In this document: positions 17,134-26,632 of the stretch, in pieces
Layout: every line of letters starts with the position of its first letter
How positions within the stretch are numbered: the first letter of the stretch is position 1
The notes under the pieces: model-generated
Told to the model about the DNA's origin: nothing
Seen by the model: the letters and a program-made list of their open reading frames with translations, nothing else
Databases searched by the model: none
Assembly (NCBI GenBank): GCA_015493525.1
Contig: WGCY01000009.1
Coordinates: 1-64,000 of the forward strand
Source: Bacteroidales bacterium
GTDB taxonomy: Bacteria > Bacteroidota > Bacteroidia > Bacteroidales > F082
DNA length: 64,000 nucleotides
Direction of reading: 5' to 3'
Position numbers and translations under genes: made by a program

Positions 17134-17340
17134 ATGGGAAGACCGCCAACGAGACCGAAAAAACTGAGAGACGGATATTATATAGAGGTGAGAAATAAAG
17201 GTTCCAAAACGGGTATTAAAATTGTCAGGAATACCAAAGAGGAGATGCTGAAAGCGATAAAAGATTATTCAAAAACCAAAGAGGTTATTGTCCTCGGCGA
17301 ATCTAAAAACGGAAAGTGGGTCGTACAACAAAAGAAGTAG
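17134..17340 (+). CDS. Conserved small basic protein
   Basis: 68 residues, rich in Lys/Arg, beginning MGRPPTRPKKLRDGYYIEV. I recognise the pattern (GRPPTRP, GYYIEVRNKGSKTGIKI, KEVIVLGESKNGKW) as a conserved short Bacteroidota protein without a known role. The basic N-terminal tail and short alternating strands might suit RNA or DNA binding, but that is conjecture. It is preceded by its own promoter-like TATGTTTG and the tRNA-Arg terminator, so it is transcribed apart from the tRNA. Confidence 0.75.
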   Translation: MGRPPTRPKKLRDGYYIEVRNKGSKTGIKIVRNTKEEMLKAIKDYSKTKEVIVLGESKNGKWVVQQKK

Positions 17341-17431
17341 TGAAGCCGCTTTTTATAATATCTTTTTACTGTTAATCACCCCATCGGAAAGGTATTGCCG
17401 TATCCGGATTTTACTTTGAACCTTTTCAGAA

Positions 17432-18661
17432 ATGGAGCATCACCGATTGTATCTTGCACTTCCGGTACTGAACGAGTTTTCGCAACTTCCACAGTTTTTA
17501 CATTCTTTGGAAAATCAGCAGTTTACTGATTTTGAGCTTGTGGTATGTGTCAACCAATACGATCATTGGTGGCATGAGGCTGAAAAGAAAGCGGCTTGTG
17601 AAGACAACCAGAAGAGCCTGCAATGGCTGCGCCAGTACGATAAATTTCCTTTAAAAATTATCGATAACAGTTCTCCGGGCAGGGGATGGGCAGCCAAAAA
17701 AGGCGGTGTGGGGCGTGCCCGCAAAACCATCATGGATGCCATTGTGGCCTTCTCCGGCAAACAGGATATCATTGTCAGTATGGATGCCGACACCTATTAT
17801 CCTGGAAACTATCTTTCGGTTGTGGCCGGCTATTTTCGGGACAACCCGAAACATCTCGGGCTCTCTTTGCCTTATTTCCATAAGCTGACAGGCGATGAAG
17901 AAGCCGACCGGCTGATGCTCCGCTATGAAGTTTATATGCGTTATTATGCTTTGAACATGATACGCATAAACAATCCTTTTCGTTTCTCGGCATTGGGCTC
18001 TGCCATGGCTTTTCCGGCATGGGCTTATCGCAAAGTTGGCGGACTTACGCCCGTTCAGGGTGGTGAAGACTTCTATTTTTTGCAGAAGCTGGTAAAAACT
18101 GGTCCCATTGGCTATGCGGCTTCAACAATGGCTTATCCCTCTTCCCGGTTTTCGGATCGGGTCAGTTTCGGAACAGGGCCTGCATTGATAAAAGGGCGTG
18201 CGGGCAACTGGGATTCGTACCCGTTTTTTCCATCGGAGCTATTTGATAAAACGGGAGCGACGTTTGGCTTGTTTCCCGGGCTTTTTGAACACGATCTGCC
18301 CACGCCCATGGACGATTTTCTGAAAGAGACTTTCAAAACAGAAAATGTTTGGGGGCTGCTTCGCAACAATTACAAAGACCGTGTCAATTTTGTCAGGGCG
18401 TGTGAAAATAAAGTGGACGGTTTGCGCATACTCCAGTTTCTGAAGAAAAATTATGCCGGTGATGGAACGAACCTGCTGCCATTGACTTCGTTTATCCGGA
18501 AATATATGCCCGGGGCATTTTCTGAAGAAGAACTGTCAGAGCTGGAGGAGAAAGGATTTGAACGGACAAAGCTGGCCTTGCTGGCCCGGTTGAGGGAGCA
18601 GTTTTTTCAACGCGAAACCGAAATGCGGAAAGCAGGTACGGTTCAAGATAAGATATTCTGA
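17432..18661 (+). CDS. Glycosyltransferase, family 2-like (GT-A fold)
   Basis: 409 residues. The N-terminus LALPVLNEFSQLPQFLHSL is the nucleotide-sugar binding start of GT-A enzymes; MDADTYYPGNYL (about residues 113-124) supplies the DxD-type metal site; and GGEDFYFLQKL is the downstream acidic ED motif of the acceptor site. No membrane segment is evident. Such proteins add sugars to surface polysaccharide, lipids or proteins, or make compatible solutes; the donor and acceptor cannot be read from sequence. It lies alone, with no polysaccharide cluster around it. Confidence 0.75.
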   Translation: MEHHRLYLALPVLNEFSQLPQFLHSLENQQFTDFELVVCVNQYDHWWHEAEKKAACEDNQKSLQWLRQYDKFPLKIIDNSSPGRGWAAKKGGVGRARKTIMDAIVAFSGKQDIIVSMDADTYYPGNYLSVVAGYFRDNPKHLGLSLPYFHKLTGDEEADRLMLRYEVYMRYYALNMIRINNPFRFSALGSAMAFPAWAYRKVGGLTPVQGGEDFYFLQKLVKTGPIGYAASTMAYPSSRFSDRVSFGTGPALIKGRAGNWDSYPFFPSELFDKTGATFGLFPGLFEHDLPTPMDDFLKETFKTENVWGLLRNNYKDRVNFVRACENKVDGLRILQFLKKNYAGDGTNLLPLTSFIRKYMPGAFSEEELSELEEKGFERTKLALLARLREQFFQRETEMRKAGTVQDKIF

Positions 18662-18724
18662 TGCGGTGGGAGACAGTTTCTGTAATATTTCTTTGTGAAT
18701 AGGGGACATATCTCAATTAATTCC

Positions 18725-18732
18725 TATTTTTG
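18725..18732 (+). promoter_or_regulatory. Bacteroidota -7 promoter element
   Basis: TATTTTTG. It overlaps the first in-frame TTG (18730) of the longest frame, so translation more likely begins at the ATG at 18787 (or 18769). Confidence 0.55.
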
Positions 18733-18786
18733 CAAGCCTTGAAACGCTCCTACCGGATAATAAGCCGGATGTGTAAAATATGTATT

Positions 18787-20922
18787 ATGGAAAAGAAAGA
18801 CCAAATCAATCAAAATCCTGTTGACAAACAGCAGGAGGAGAAGCCCCGGGTTGAAGAAACAGCCCCCAAAACCAAACAGGGAATGAAGATGCTTAGCGAC
18901 GATGAGAAGCAGCAAATCGTTGAGATGATCCAGTCGCCGAAAAAAGAAAAAGCATCCGCGACAACGGTACCGGCAAAGACCGGCAGGCCCTCACACAAGC
19001 AGGTTCCCAAAACGCTGAAAAAGAAAATTCTAAACTTGATACGGGATGGCCGGCCTGTTGCCGATGTCGTTAAAACACCCATCCTCCCCAAAGTGGAAGA
19101 AAAAGCCATTATTTCCCAGGCTGAACGCACTTTCCTGCTCGGACTCTTACGCGATACAAGTGTGAAAGCTTCCACGCGTAATGAACAAGTAACTGAAAAC
19201 CAAGAGATTGATTTTGACCATCTGAACAAGCAGGAGCTTGTGGAAATGCTGGAAGAGGTCGTGGGCGAAAAAGACATCACGGTCATTAAAGCCCGTGTGG
19301 CAAAGATTAAAGGGGCGTTTTACCATTTGAACCGGGAGGAAATTAATCATCAAAAACAAACTTTTCTATCGGGAGGTGGTAAAGAAGAGGACTTTGTACA
19401 CGTTGAAGGCCCGCTTGAGAAACGTTTTGCTGATGCTTTTGCCATTTACCGCCACAACAGGGCGAAATATTCCGAAGAGCTCGAAAAGGTTAAACAACAG
19501 AATTTAAAGCGGAAGCTGGAGATACTGGAAGAGCTGAAAGAACTCATTTCTTCGGAGGAGACGCTGAAGAAAACCTATGACGAATTCAAACGGCTTCAGC
19601 AGGACTGGAAAGAGGCAGGATTGGTACCGGCATCGGAATTGAACAACCTGTGGCAGAATTACCATTTTCTGGTGGAGAAATTTTTCGATAAGGTACGAAT
19701 TAACAAGGAATTGCGTGATCTCGACCTGAAAAAGAACCTGGAACAGAAATTAGAACTCTGCCAGAAAGCCGAAGCTTTACTGGAGGAGAAATCACCGCTG
19801 AACTCGTTTAAGAAACTACAGCAATACCATGATGAGTGGCGCGAAATAGGCCCTGTGCCACGTGAACAGAAAGAAGTGGTGTGGGAACGTTTTAAGGCGG
19901 CTACTGATAAGATCAACCAGCTGCGGCGCGAACATTACAAAGATATTCACGAAGAACAGGAGAAAAATTTTCAAGCCAAAGAGTTGCTTTGCGATGAAGC
20001 CGAGAAGCTGATTGCAGAAGAGAAGCCGGCTTCCGTCAAAGAGTGGCAAAAAGCTACCGATAAATTTAATGATTTACTGAACCGCTGGAAAAGTATTGGC
20101 CGTGCCCCCAGAACAAAAAACGATGTTATCTGGAAACGCTTTAAAACTTCGCTGGATGCTTTTTATTCGGATAAACGTGCTTTTTTTGCTTCGCTGAAAG
20201 AGAGCCAGATGGAAAATTACAGCAAGAAACTGGCACTTTGCGAGCAGGCTGAGGCCATCAAAGAAAGTACGGAGTGGAAGAAAGTAACCAACGAACTTAT
20301 CAGGCTTCAAAAAGTATGGAAAGAGACCGGCCCTGTTCCCCGAAAATATTCCGATAAAATCTGGAAACGCTTTCGTGCCGCCTGTGATGAGTTTTTTAAC
20401 CGTAAGTCTGCTTTCTATAAAAACAACCACAAAGAGGAAGAAGAAAACCTGAAAAAGAAAGAGGAGCTGGTGGCTTCGATGCTTGAGTATGAGGTGAAAG
20501 CGGACAAAGAAGAAAACCTGACGGCTTTGAAAGAATTTCAGCAGCAGTGGCTGGCTGTTGGTCATGTGCCTTTCCATGTGAAAGACAAAATTTTTAAAGC
20601 TTACCATGACGCTTATCAGAAGCTGTTGGAGAAGATGCACCTGTCGCCGGCAGAGTTGAGTTCGAGAGGCTTTAAGAATAAACTGGAAAGTTTCAAAAAA
20701 TCTCCCGAAGGCGAGCACAGAATGCTGCATGAACGTTCTGTTTTGTCGGCCAAAATGAAAAAACTAAAAGAAGATATTTCCCTGTGGGAGAACAATATTG
20801 GTTTTTTCTCAAGCGGTAAGGCCAGCTCACTTGTAAGTGATTTTGAGAAAAAAATTGAGCAGGCCAAAAAAGATTATGAGCTGCTGAGAGAAAAAATCAG
20901 ACTGATAGACAAGGAACTTTAG
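18787..20922 (+). CDS. DUF349 repeat coiled-coil protein
   Basis: 711 residues from the ATG at 18787. A charged, disordered N-terminal third (to about residue 150, with SPKKEK and KTGRPSHKQ) precedes at least five DUF349 helical repeats of about 70 residues. Each carries a W-K-E/S-x-G-P-V/A-P-R core (DWKEAGLVPASE, EWREIGPVPRE, RWKSIGRAPRT, VWKETGPVPRK, QWLAVGHVPFH). The C-terminus is coiled coil. Function in bacteria is unclear; it is a cytoplasmic scaffold-like protein common in Bacteroidota. It is followed by an orphan methyltransferase gene 53 bases downstream. Confidence 0.85.
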   Translation: MEKKDQINQNPVDKQQEEKPRVEETAPKTKQGMKMLSDDEKQQIVEMIQSPKKEKASATTVPAKTGRPSHKQVPKTLKKKILNLIRDGRPVADVVKTPILPKVEEKAIISQAERTFLLGLLRDTSVKASTRNEQVTENQEIDFDHLNKQELVEMLEEVVGEKDITVIKARVAKIKGAFYHLNREEINHQKQTFLSGGGKEEDFVHVEGPLEKRFADAFAIYRHNRAKYSEELEKVKQQNLKRKLEILEELKELISSEETLKKTYDEFKRLQQDWKEAGLVPASELNNLWQNYHFLVEKFFDKVRINKELRDLDLKKNLEQKLELCQKAEALLEEKSPLNSFKKLQQYHDEWREIGPVPREQKEVVWERFKAATDKINQLRREHYKDIHEEQEKNFQAKELLCDEAEKLIAEEKPASVKEWQKATDKFNDLLNRWKSIGRAPRTKNDVIWKRFKTSLDAFYSDKRAFFASLKESQMENYSKKLALCEQAEAIKESTEWKKVTNELIRLQKVWKETGPVPRKYSDKIWKRFRAACDEFFNRKSAFYKNNHKEEEENLKKKEELVASMLEYEVKADKEENLTALKEFQQQWLAVGHVPFHVKDKIFKAYHDAYQKLLEKMHLSPAELSSRGFKNKLESFKKSPEGEHRMLHERSVLSAKMKKLKEDISLWENNIGFFSSGKASSLVSDFEKKIEQAKKDYELLREKIRLIDKEL

Positions 20923-20975
20923 GCCGGGTTGGTAAATATGCCGGCCTTGCTTATTTCTTTTTATTTTTAGTCCCT

Positions 20976-21869
20976 ATGGATCCGCAGCGCATTATGAATG
21001 TCGTTTTTAACCAATCGTGTCATCCGAGAATGCAGGAACTCCCTGATGCCTCGGTGGATATGATATTTACGGACCCACCCTATTATCAATACCGGGCACA
21101 GAATGTGAAAGGGTTAAAAAATCACAAGGATGTGGTTACCGAATTTGAGTTTGATGGTTTTCGTTCGGAGGAAGCGTACCTGTCTTTTCTTGAAGATGTC
21201 CTTAAAGAAGCTTACCGTGTTTCCAAACCGGGGGCCAGCGGCTATCTGTTTTGTGCCGACGATTTTGTCTCCTATCTGAACCGGATTATAGAGTCGGCCG
21301 GTTTCAAAGTGCGCAAGGTAATCCATTGGCACAAAACCAATCCTTTTCCGGCCATTTCGTCCCGGAAAATGTTTGCCAACAGCATGGAATTGATCATCCA
21401 CTTCACCAAAGGAAGTCCTGCTGTTTGGAACCACAAACCGGTAAACGAGATGCACAATTACCGGAACACGGCCATTACCAAAACCGATATCGAGGAGCTT
21501 ATTGGCAAATACCAAAGGGAAGATAAAATCGAACAGCTTTTGGTAATGATGAAGGAGGCCCTGCGCGATGGCGAATTGGACAACCTGATTGAAAACCCCA
21601 TCTGCATGGGAAAGGAGCGCACCAAACACAAGACCCAGAAACCACTGAAAGTGTGCGTTCCGTTTATTGAAATCAGCAGTAACCCGGGAGATGTGATTCT
21701 GGATCCGTTCATGGGCGCAGGTTCTACGGCGATGGCTGCCCTGAAGACAGGACGTAATTTCGTGGGATATGAAATTGATCCGGGTTATTGCCGCCTCATT
21801 CAGCAACGTTTCGATGATTTTCTTGCCGGGAATCCCGGTTTTAAAGGGAAGAAACCAGCCATTGTTTAG
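20976..21869 (+). CDS. Orphan DNA methyltransferase (DPPY type)
   Basis: 297 residues of the N4/N6 amino-methyltransferase family (DNA_methylase, N4/N6). The catalytic motif IV TDPPYY lies near residue 30, and the SAM-binding motif LDPFMGAGSTAMAA with VGYEIDPGY lies near the C-terminus, giving the beta-class order (catalytic block first). DPPY suggests adenine-N6 as target. TQKPL precedes the SAM motif as usual. No nuclease gene lies beside it, so it looks like a solitary methylase, perhaps for gene regulation or replication timing, rather than half of a restriction system. The ATG at 20994 is an alternative start. Confidence 0.85.
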   Translation: MDPQRIMNVVFNQSCHPRMQELPDASVDMIFTDPPYYQYRAQNVKGLKNHKDVVTEFEFDGFRSEEAYLSFLEDVLKEAYRVSKPGASGYLFCADDFVSYLNRIIESAGFKVRKVIHWHKTNPFPAISSRKMFANSMELIIHFTKGSPAVWNHKPVNEMHNYRNTAITKTDIEELIGKYQREDKIEQLLVMMKEALRDGELDNLIENPICMGKERTKHKTQKPLKVCVPFIEISSNPGDVILDPFMGAGSTAMAALKTGRNFVGYEIDPGYCRLIQQRFDDFLAGNPGFKGKKPAIV

Positions 21870-22066
21870 AAACCTACATTCTATTTTAGAACAAAATAAT
21901 TGTTAAACCGTGGAAATGTTCAAAAAGGCAGAGATTGCGTGAACTTTTTTTGCACATCCCCACCACGAATTCCATCTCGCCGCAGGCGGGTTTGAATTCA
22001 TATTATTGCAATGGAATAACCGAATCGTAGAAAAGGAATAAGTCTGGCTTACGGTTACAGATAATT

Positions 22067-24079
22067 TTACCGGGCGCAGTAGCGTTTGATTACATTGTAG
22101 GCATCATCGATCCCCAATTCGCCCGCTTTGCTCAAGTCTTTGCAGGCCAGGGCATTTTCTTTCAGAAAAAGTAAAATTAAAGCCCGGTTGTAATAGGCTT
22201 CGGCCATTTTTGGCTCCAGCCGGATGGCAGCGGAATAATCATCAATCGCCCGTTGGTATTTTTTTAATTTGAGCTTTAGGTTGGCCCGGTTGTAATAGGC
22301 AAAGCTCATGCCCGGATTTAGGGCAATCACTTGATCATCATCTTTCAGGCTTTTTTTGTAATCGGGGGGCGGAATTGTTTTTCTATGGCTGCCCTGTCCG
22401 AAACTGCTCCGGTTGATGCCAATCTGGCCCGAATACAATTTTTCGGCATAGTTTGTTTCCTCTTTTTCGGCACGGGTGGCCGCCCTGTTAAACCGGGCAT
22501 AGATTATGGCCGAGTCGCTGTTCAGACAGCTGTCATAATCGGCAATGGCCAACGTGTAATGGCGCATCATGCTTTCAATAATACCTTTGATGAGCAGTGC
22601 GTTGGCCGGCTCGCCCAAAAAGGAGGCCTTACGCGCAATAAGTTGTAGCCTTTGTTGCATTTCCTGTTTCTTAACGGGCCAGCGTTTGGTGGTAAACAGT
22701 AATTTTATCCCCAGTTTGTTTTTGGCATTGAAAAGTGAGATGTTCTTGTCAAGGAAAACGTCTTCGTGGTACTCGTCATAAATGGAGGGGGGGAGGTCAA
22801 AAGCATAAATGAGGTAAAAATCGGGTTTGGGTTCTATGTTGATTTTTTGAAATTGCACCCTTCCTTTGCGCATTTCTCCATTCAGAAAGTCAGCTTCAAA
22901 AGCCATGATTTTATTAAAATAGCTGGAATCGCCATACTGTTTGTACAAGGCTCGGCTGACCCTGTTATCTCCTCTTGCTTTGGCAATGATACGAGTGGCC
23001 GAATCGTGGTCGGCCAGTGCCCCCGTTGAATCACCGAGTTGCAGACGGGCATACGAGCGGTTGATGTACGCTCCCACAAATCCCGGAAAAATAGTCAGTG
23101 CTTTGGTGTAATCAATAATGGCCTGTTTTGGCTTGCGCATTTGCAACTCCACAACGCCCCGGTTATAGTAAGCATAAACATTTCGCGGATTTATCGCTAC
23201 AACTTTGTTGTAATCGGCCAAAGCCCCTTTATAATTTTTTTGCATGGATTTTATGAGGGCGCGGTTGTAATAGGTCAGGGCGTTACGGGGATCGAGCTTC
23301 AGCACTTTGTCGTAATCCTGTAAAACACGGGTTGTGTCGCCCAGTTTCAGGTAGGTGAGTGCCCGTTGGAAATAAATATACGGATAGTCCGGCTTCAGTG
23401 TGGCGGCATGGTTAAAATCTTTCAGCGCGTTTTGCAGGCTGTCCATTTCATAGCGGATCATACCGCGTTTTATCCAGGCATCCACGTTGAAATAATCCAG
23501 CTTAATTGATTTATTTACATCCAGCATGGCCAGGCTGTCCCTTTTTTGTAAATGGTAGGCAATACCCCGGTTCAGATAGGCATCACTGGCTTTGGGATTG
23601 AGCTGAATGGCTTTGGTATAATCTGCTATGGCGGCATCGAATTTGTTGATGTGCATTCTGGTATTGCCACGGGCAACGTAAATATCCGGGTTAAAAGGAT
23701 CCAGGTCCAGGGCTTTGGCAAAATCGGAAAGTGCACGACGGGCATTATTCAGCCGGTCGTAACAGATGCCCCGGTATTGGTAGGCACGGGTATAGAGTGG
23801 ATGTATTTCGATGGTACGTGTAAAATCGTTGGCAGCCCCTTTAAAATCACCCAGGCTGTATTTGGCAATTCCCCGAAGAAAATAGGCCTCAAAGCCATTG
23901 GGCTTGGAGCTAATGGCTGTGTTGAAATCATAAATGGCCTGTGTAAAATTACTTTTGGACAATTCGGCCTGTCCGGCCCACAGGAAATTTTGATAATTTA
24001 CTTGTGAAAGGGCTGATACCGGAAAAAGCAACAGCCATATTCCAGACAATAAAATAATATGTCGAACCTTTCTTTTCAA
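22067..24079 (-). CDS. Exported TPR-repeat protein
   Basis: 670 residues with an N-terminal signal peptide (ends near SALSQ, residue 26). Residues about 30-400 hold roughly ten to eleven TPR units (AYQYRGICYDRLNN, AYLNRGIAYHLQ and ALTYYNRALIKSM are typical helix A/B starts); more lie at about 490-530 and 590-670. The middle, around residues 400-480, is not TPR-like. TPRs mediate protein-protein contacts, so this is probably a periplasmic or outer-membrane-associated scaffold. It is read in the same direction as the BamA-like gene 58 bases upstream. Confidence 0.85.
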   Translation of the reverse strand: MKRKVRHIILLSGIWLLLFPVSALSQVNYQNFLWAGQAELSKSNFTQAIYDFNTAISSKPNGFEAYFLRGIAKYSLGDFKGAANDFTRTIEIHPLYTRAYQYRGICYDRLNNARRALSDFAKALDLDPFNPDIYVARGNTRMHINKFDAAIADYTKAIQLNPKASDAYLNRGIAYHLQKRDSLAMLDVNKSIKLDYFNVDAWIKRGMIRYEMDSLQNALKDFNHAATLKPDYPYIYFQRALTYLKLGDTTRVLQDYDKVLKLDPRNALTYYNRALIKSMQKNYKGALADYNKVVAINPRNVYAYYNRGVVELQMRKPKQAIIDYTKALTIFPGFVGAYINRSYARLQLGDSTGALADHDSATRIIAKARGDNRVSRALYKQYGDSSYFNKIMAFEADFLNGEMRKGRVQFQKINIEPKPDFYLIYAFDLPPSIYDEYHEDVFLDKNISLFNAKNKLGIKLLFTTKRWPVKKQEMQQRLQLIARKASFLGEPANALLIKGIIESMMRHYTLAIADYDSCLNSDSAIIYARFNRAATRAEKEETNYAEKLYSGQIGINRSSFGQGSHRKTIPPPDYKKSLKDDDQVIALNPGMSFAYYNRANLKLKLKKYQRAIDDYSAAIRLEPKMAEAYYNRALILLFLKENALACKDLSKAGELGIDDAYNVIKRYCAR

Positions 24080-24137
24080 AGATTACAAAATTAAATTTTA
24101 ATACAAAAAGCAGCCGGAAAAATCTTTACCATCCTGT

Positions 24138-25556
24138 TTATATTGGTGCCACAAAGCTAAGAAAAAAGTGGTGTTCGTGGTTGCCGTTAAAAACGTATTC
24201 GGCACGGACTACAATATCATAAAAAGTTACGAAGTCGAGGCCCACACCGGTTCCGTAAAGAAATTTGTTGTTCAGCGTACTTCCATCTTTATGGATAGTC
24301 CGGTTTGCAACATATCCCCCATCAAAGAATATGTTGGCGTACAGCCCGAATAAAAACCGGTTAAATTTTTCTGTTTTTATAAAGTTGAGGACATACGGTT
24401 TCATGGGGAAGATGGCAAACTTAATATTCGATCTGATTTGGCCAATCCAGTCGCCCCTGATGACATAAAGCTGGTAGCCGCGGATGCCCATGGGGACATA
24501 GCCCATGCCATTTTGGAGGAAGTAGGGCTGGTAGTGGTTGGGAATAACCTGTGCGGCAATCGAATAGGCAAAATACCATCGCTTGTGCAAGGGGATGTAC
24601 TGGTCGAAAATTGTGTAGAGGCTGAACAGGTTTACTTCTTTGGAAAGAATGCCCAGTCCCGTCTGTTTTATATCTGCTTCTGCATAAAATCCTTTGAGCG
24701 GATAGGGTGCATAATCACGAAAATCATATTTGAAATTGTATTCCAGCGAGAGGTAGGAAAATTTGGCGTGGGAATAGGCAAAATCAGGATTCAGCTCCAG
24801 CAGCGTATCGGCATATTCCCGGTTGTCAAAGCCCAATGTCAGGCTGTGAACATAATAATATTTCGGACGAAAAGTAGCCCTCAGTTTGGCCGTATACCAT
24901 TTTCTGGAATAGGTTTTTTCCTTATGGTAATATACCGGCTTATTGTCCTCAAGCTTATAATCCGTTTCGTGGTTAAAAATGGCCCCGGCTATAATTTCCA
25001 TTCCCCATTTTTGCTTGTCGTTGATGTATGGCACAGACCAGTCGAGTTGCAAAGTCTTGTCATACCCTCCCTGCAATACGATGTTTAGTTTCTCCATACG
25101 CCCCCTGAAGTTGTTGATTTGGAGGTTTATGCCATAGTTAATTCTTGAGAAATCGCGTGTTTCCCACCAAACGTTAAAATTACGGTCGGCATAAGTCAAA
25201 ATGGGAATGGGCCAGATGTACCATCGTTCGGTAACCTCCACATAAAGGTCCACTTTGTTGAAATCATGTCGTTTGGGCGTTATGTCCACCGTGTTGAAAA
25301 GTGAGCGGTTGATGAGGTTTTGCCTGCTTTTTTTGATTTTGTGAAGCAATTGATGGAGATAAACAGTATCCCCCTTTTTTAATTCAATTTCACGTAAAAT
25401 TATCTTGTCTTTGGTGTGTTTGTTTCCGGAAATATGGATGTTGTCCATGACAAATGTTGTGTCATTTGCCGTAAGTTTATACTGCGCATAAAGCGATTGT
25501 GTCCCGTTCAAAAGCAGGAGAAAAAGGAAAATGGAATAAAAGGTTCGATTAAACAT
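24138..25556 (-). CDS. BamA/TamA-like outer membrane protein
   Basis: 472 residues. A signal peptide (LFLLLLNGTQSLYAQ) is followed by one POTRA-like domain (about 35-115: VMDNIHISGNKHTKDKIILREIELKKGD and the VDLYVEVTER strand) and a C-terminal 16-strand-type barrel (about 120-472) with many aromatic alternations, such as YYYVHSLTLGF and FLYGTGVGLDFVTFYDIVVRAEY. One POTRA rather than five makes it shorter than true BamA, so it belongs to the surface-antigen (D15-like) group that helps insert or export proteins. It overlaps the CBS gene start side by eight bases, implying co-transcription. Confidence 0.85.
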   Translation of the reverse strand: MFNRTFYSIFLFLLLLNGTQSLYAQYKLTANDTTFVMDNIHISGNKHTKDKIILREIELKKGDTVYLHQLLHKIKKSRQNLINRSLFNTVDITPKRHDFNKVDLYVEVTERWYIWPIPILTYADRNFNVWWETRDFSRINYGINLQINNFRGRMEKLNIVLQGGYDKTLQLDWSVPYINDKQKWGMEIIAGAIFNHETDYKLEDNKPVYYHKEKTYSRKWYTAKLRATFRPKYYYVHSLTLGFDNREYADTLLELNPDFAYSHAKFSYLSLEYNFKYDFRDYAPYPLKGFYAEADIKQTGLGILSKEVNLFSLYTIFDQYIPLHKRWYFAYSIAAQVIPNHYQPYFLQNGMGYVPMGIRGYQLYVIRGDWIGQIRSNIKFAIFPMKPYVLNFIKTEKFNRFLFGLYANIFFDGGYVANRTIHKDGSTLNNKFLYGTGVGLDFVTFYDIVVRAEYVFNGNHEHHFFLSFVAPI

Positions 25557-26211
25557 TCAGATAATTCATTAACGAATTATAACGTTCTTTCAAGTCGTCC
25601 AGGTTGTCCTCTTCGTTAAAAGAAGCTTTTACAAAGTATTCAAAACGTTCAAAAGTCTTCAGTATGGGGGATATTTCCACAGTATTCAATTTTAGAAAGA
25701 CATCAAGACGTGTTGAGTTTTCGTGGTTTATGAGGAAAGTGCTGAGGATTTTGGCATCGTTTTCTTCCACAATTCTCGCCAGTTCCGTAAGACTGTAATT
25801 GTTATAGGCCATCTCCAGTACGACAATACTTCCCGGATTGTTGACCGACATTGCCCGTGCAAAAAATTTTACCAGGTTTTGTAAATTGATACAACCGAGA
25901 TAACTTCCTTTTTCGTCCAGCACGGGAACCAGGCTCAGGTTTTGTTCGTCCACCAGCTTAAGCACATCATAAATATGCTGGTTGTCGAAAACATAGGGAC
26001 TTTTCAGGGAGAGCTTGTGATTGCCCAATGGTTCATCAAAATTGTTCAGGTTATAGATGTCAAGCTCCGAGATAAGTCCCAGAAACTCCTGATTGTTCAC
26101 AATGGGCAAATGAGAAACCTTGTATTCCTCCATCCAGCTCAGGGCGGTTTTTCCCGTGTCGGAAGTCTTGAGCGGCATTATGCCATCGGTAATCAGGTTT
26201 TTAGCAATCAT
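25549..26211 (-). CDS. Tandem CBS-domain protein
   Basis: 220 residues. Two CBS domains at about 1-60 (ITDGIMPLKTSDTGKTALSWM, HLPIVNN, LGLISELDI) and 65-130 (SLVPVLDEKGSYLGCINLQNLV), followed by an extra ACT-like C-terminal region (IVVLEMAYNNYSLTELARIVEE at about 138-160). CBS pairs sense adenine nucleotides; here no enzymatic domain is attached, so it may regulate a partner. Promoter-like TATCTTTG (minus) lies at 26231-26238. It is first in an apparent operon with the BamA-like and TPR genes. Confidence 0.85.
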   Translation of the reverse strand: MIAKNLITDGIMPLKTSDTGKTALSWMEEYKVSHLPIVNNQEFLGLISELDIYNLNNFDEPLGNHKLSLKSPYVFDNQHIYDVLKLVDEQNLSLVPVLDEKGSYLGCINLQNLVKFFARAMSVNNPGSIVVLEMAYNNYSLTELARIVEENDAKILSTFLINHENSTRLDVFLKLNTVEISPILKTFERFEYFVKASFNEEDNLDDLKERYNSLMNYLNV

Positions 26212-26230
26212 TTATTTGATATTGATGCTA

Positions 26231-26238
26231 CAAAGATA
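26231..26238 (-). promoter_or_regulatory. Bacteroidota -7 promoter element
   Basis: Reads TATCTTTG on the minus strand, 20 bases before the CBS gene ATG (26211). Confidence 0.65.
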
Positions 26239-26286
26239 ACAGAAAGGATAAAAACGGGGCGTACGTTTGGGATTTTTAAGATAAAA

Positions 26287-26316
26287 AAGAAAAAGGCACT
26301 GAAAGGTGCCTTTTTC
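26287..26316 (-). terminator. Terminator after tRNA-Leu
   Basis: On the minus strand a GGCAC/GTGCC stem with a short loop is followed by a T-rich run, one base beyond the tRNA-Leu 3' end. The stem is symmetric, so it may act on both strands. Confidence 0.75.
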
Positions 26317-26317
26317 G

Positions 26318-26402
26318 TACCTGAGGCGGGACTTGAACCCGCACGAGCGCAATGCTCATTGGATTTTAAGTCCAACGTGTCTACCAATTCCACCACTCAG
26401 GC
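26318..26402 (-). tRNA. tRNA-Leu (anticodon TAA)
   Basis: An 85-base class II tRNA: acceptor GCCTGAG/CTCAGGT, D arm with TGGTAGA, anticodon stem around CTTAAAA (TAA, reads TTA), a long variable arm (TGAGCATTGCGCTCG), T arm GCGGG TTCAAGT CCCGC and discriminator A. Confidence 0.97.
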
Positions 26403-26413
26403 ATCAAGTCAAA

Positions 26414-26450
26414 GAAAAAATCCCGTCCCGAATTTAACGGGTCCGGGATT
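26414..26450 (-). terminator. Terminator between tRNA-Gly and tRNA-Leu
   Basis: On the minus strand AATCCCGGACCCG pairs with CGGGACGGGATT (one bulge, loop TTAAATT) and is followed by TTTT. It lies between the two tRNAs, so they may be separate transcripts or partly read through. Confidence 0.7.
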
Positions 26451-26454
26451 TATG

Positions 26455-26527
<73 letters not shown>

Positions 26528-26544
26528 GCTTTAAATTTGGAGTG

Positions 26545-26552
26545 CAAATGTA
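26545..26552 (-). promoter_or_regulatory. Bacteroidota -7 promoter element for tRNA-Gly
   Basis: Reads TACATTTG on the minus strand, 17 bases before the tRNA-Gly 5' end. Confidence 0.6.
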
Positions 26553-26632
26553 AAACTTTTTTTATTTATCAAACAAGTATATTGAAAAATTTCTTTAAAA
26601 ATTTGTTGTTCCGGCATCTGTTTTCTCTGTTG

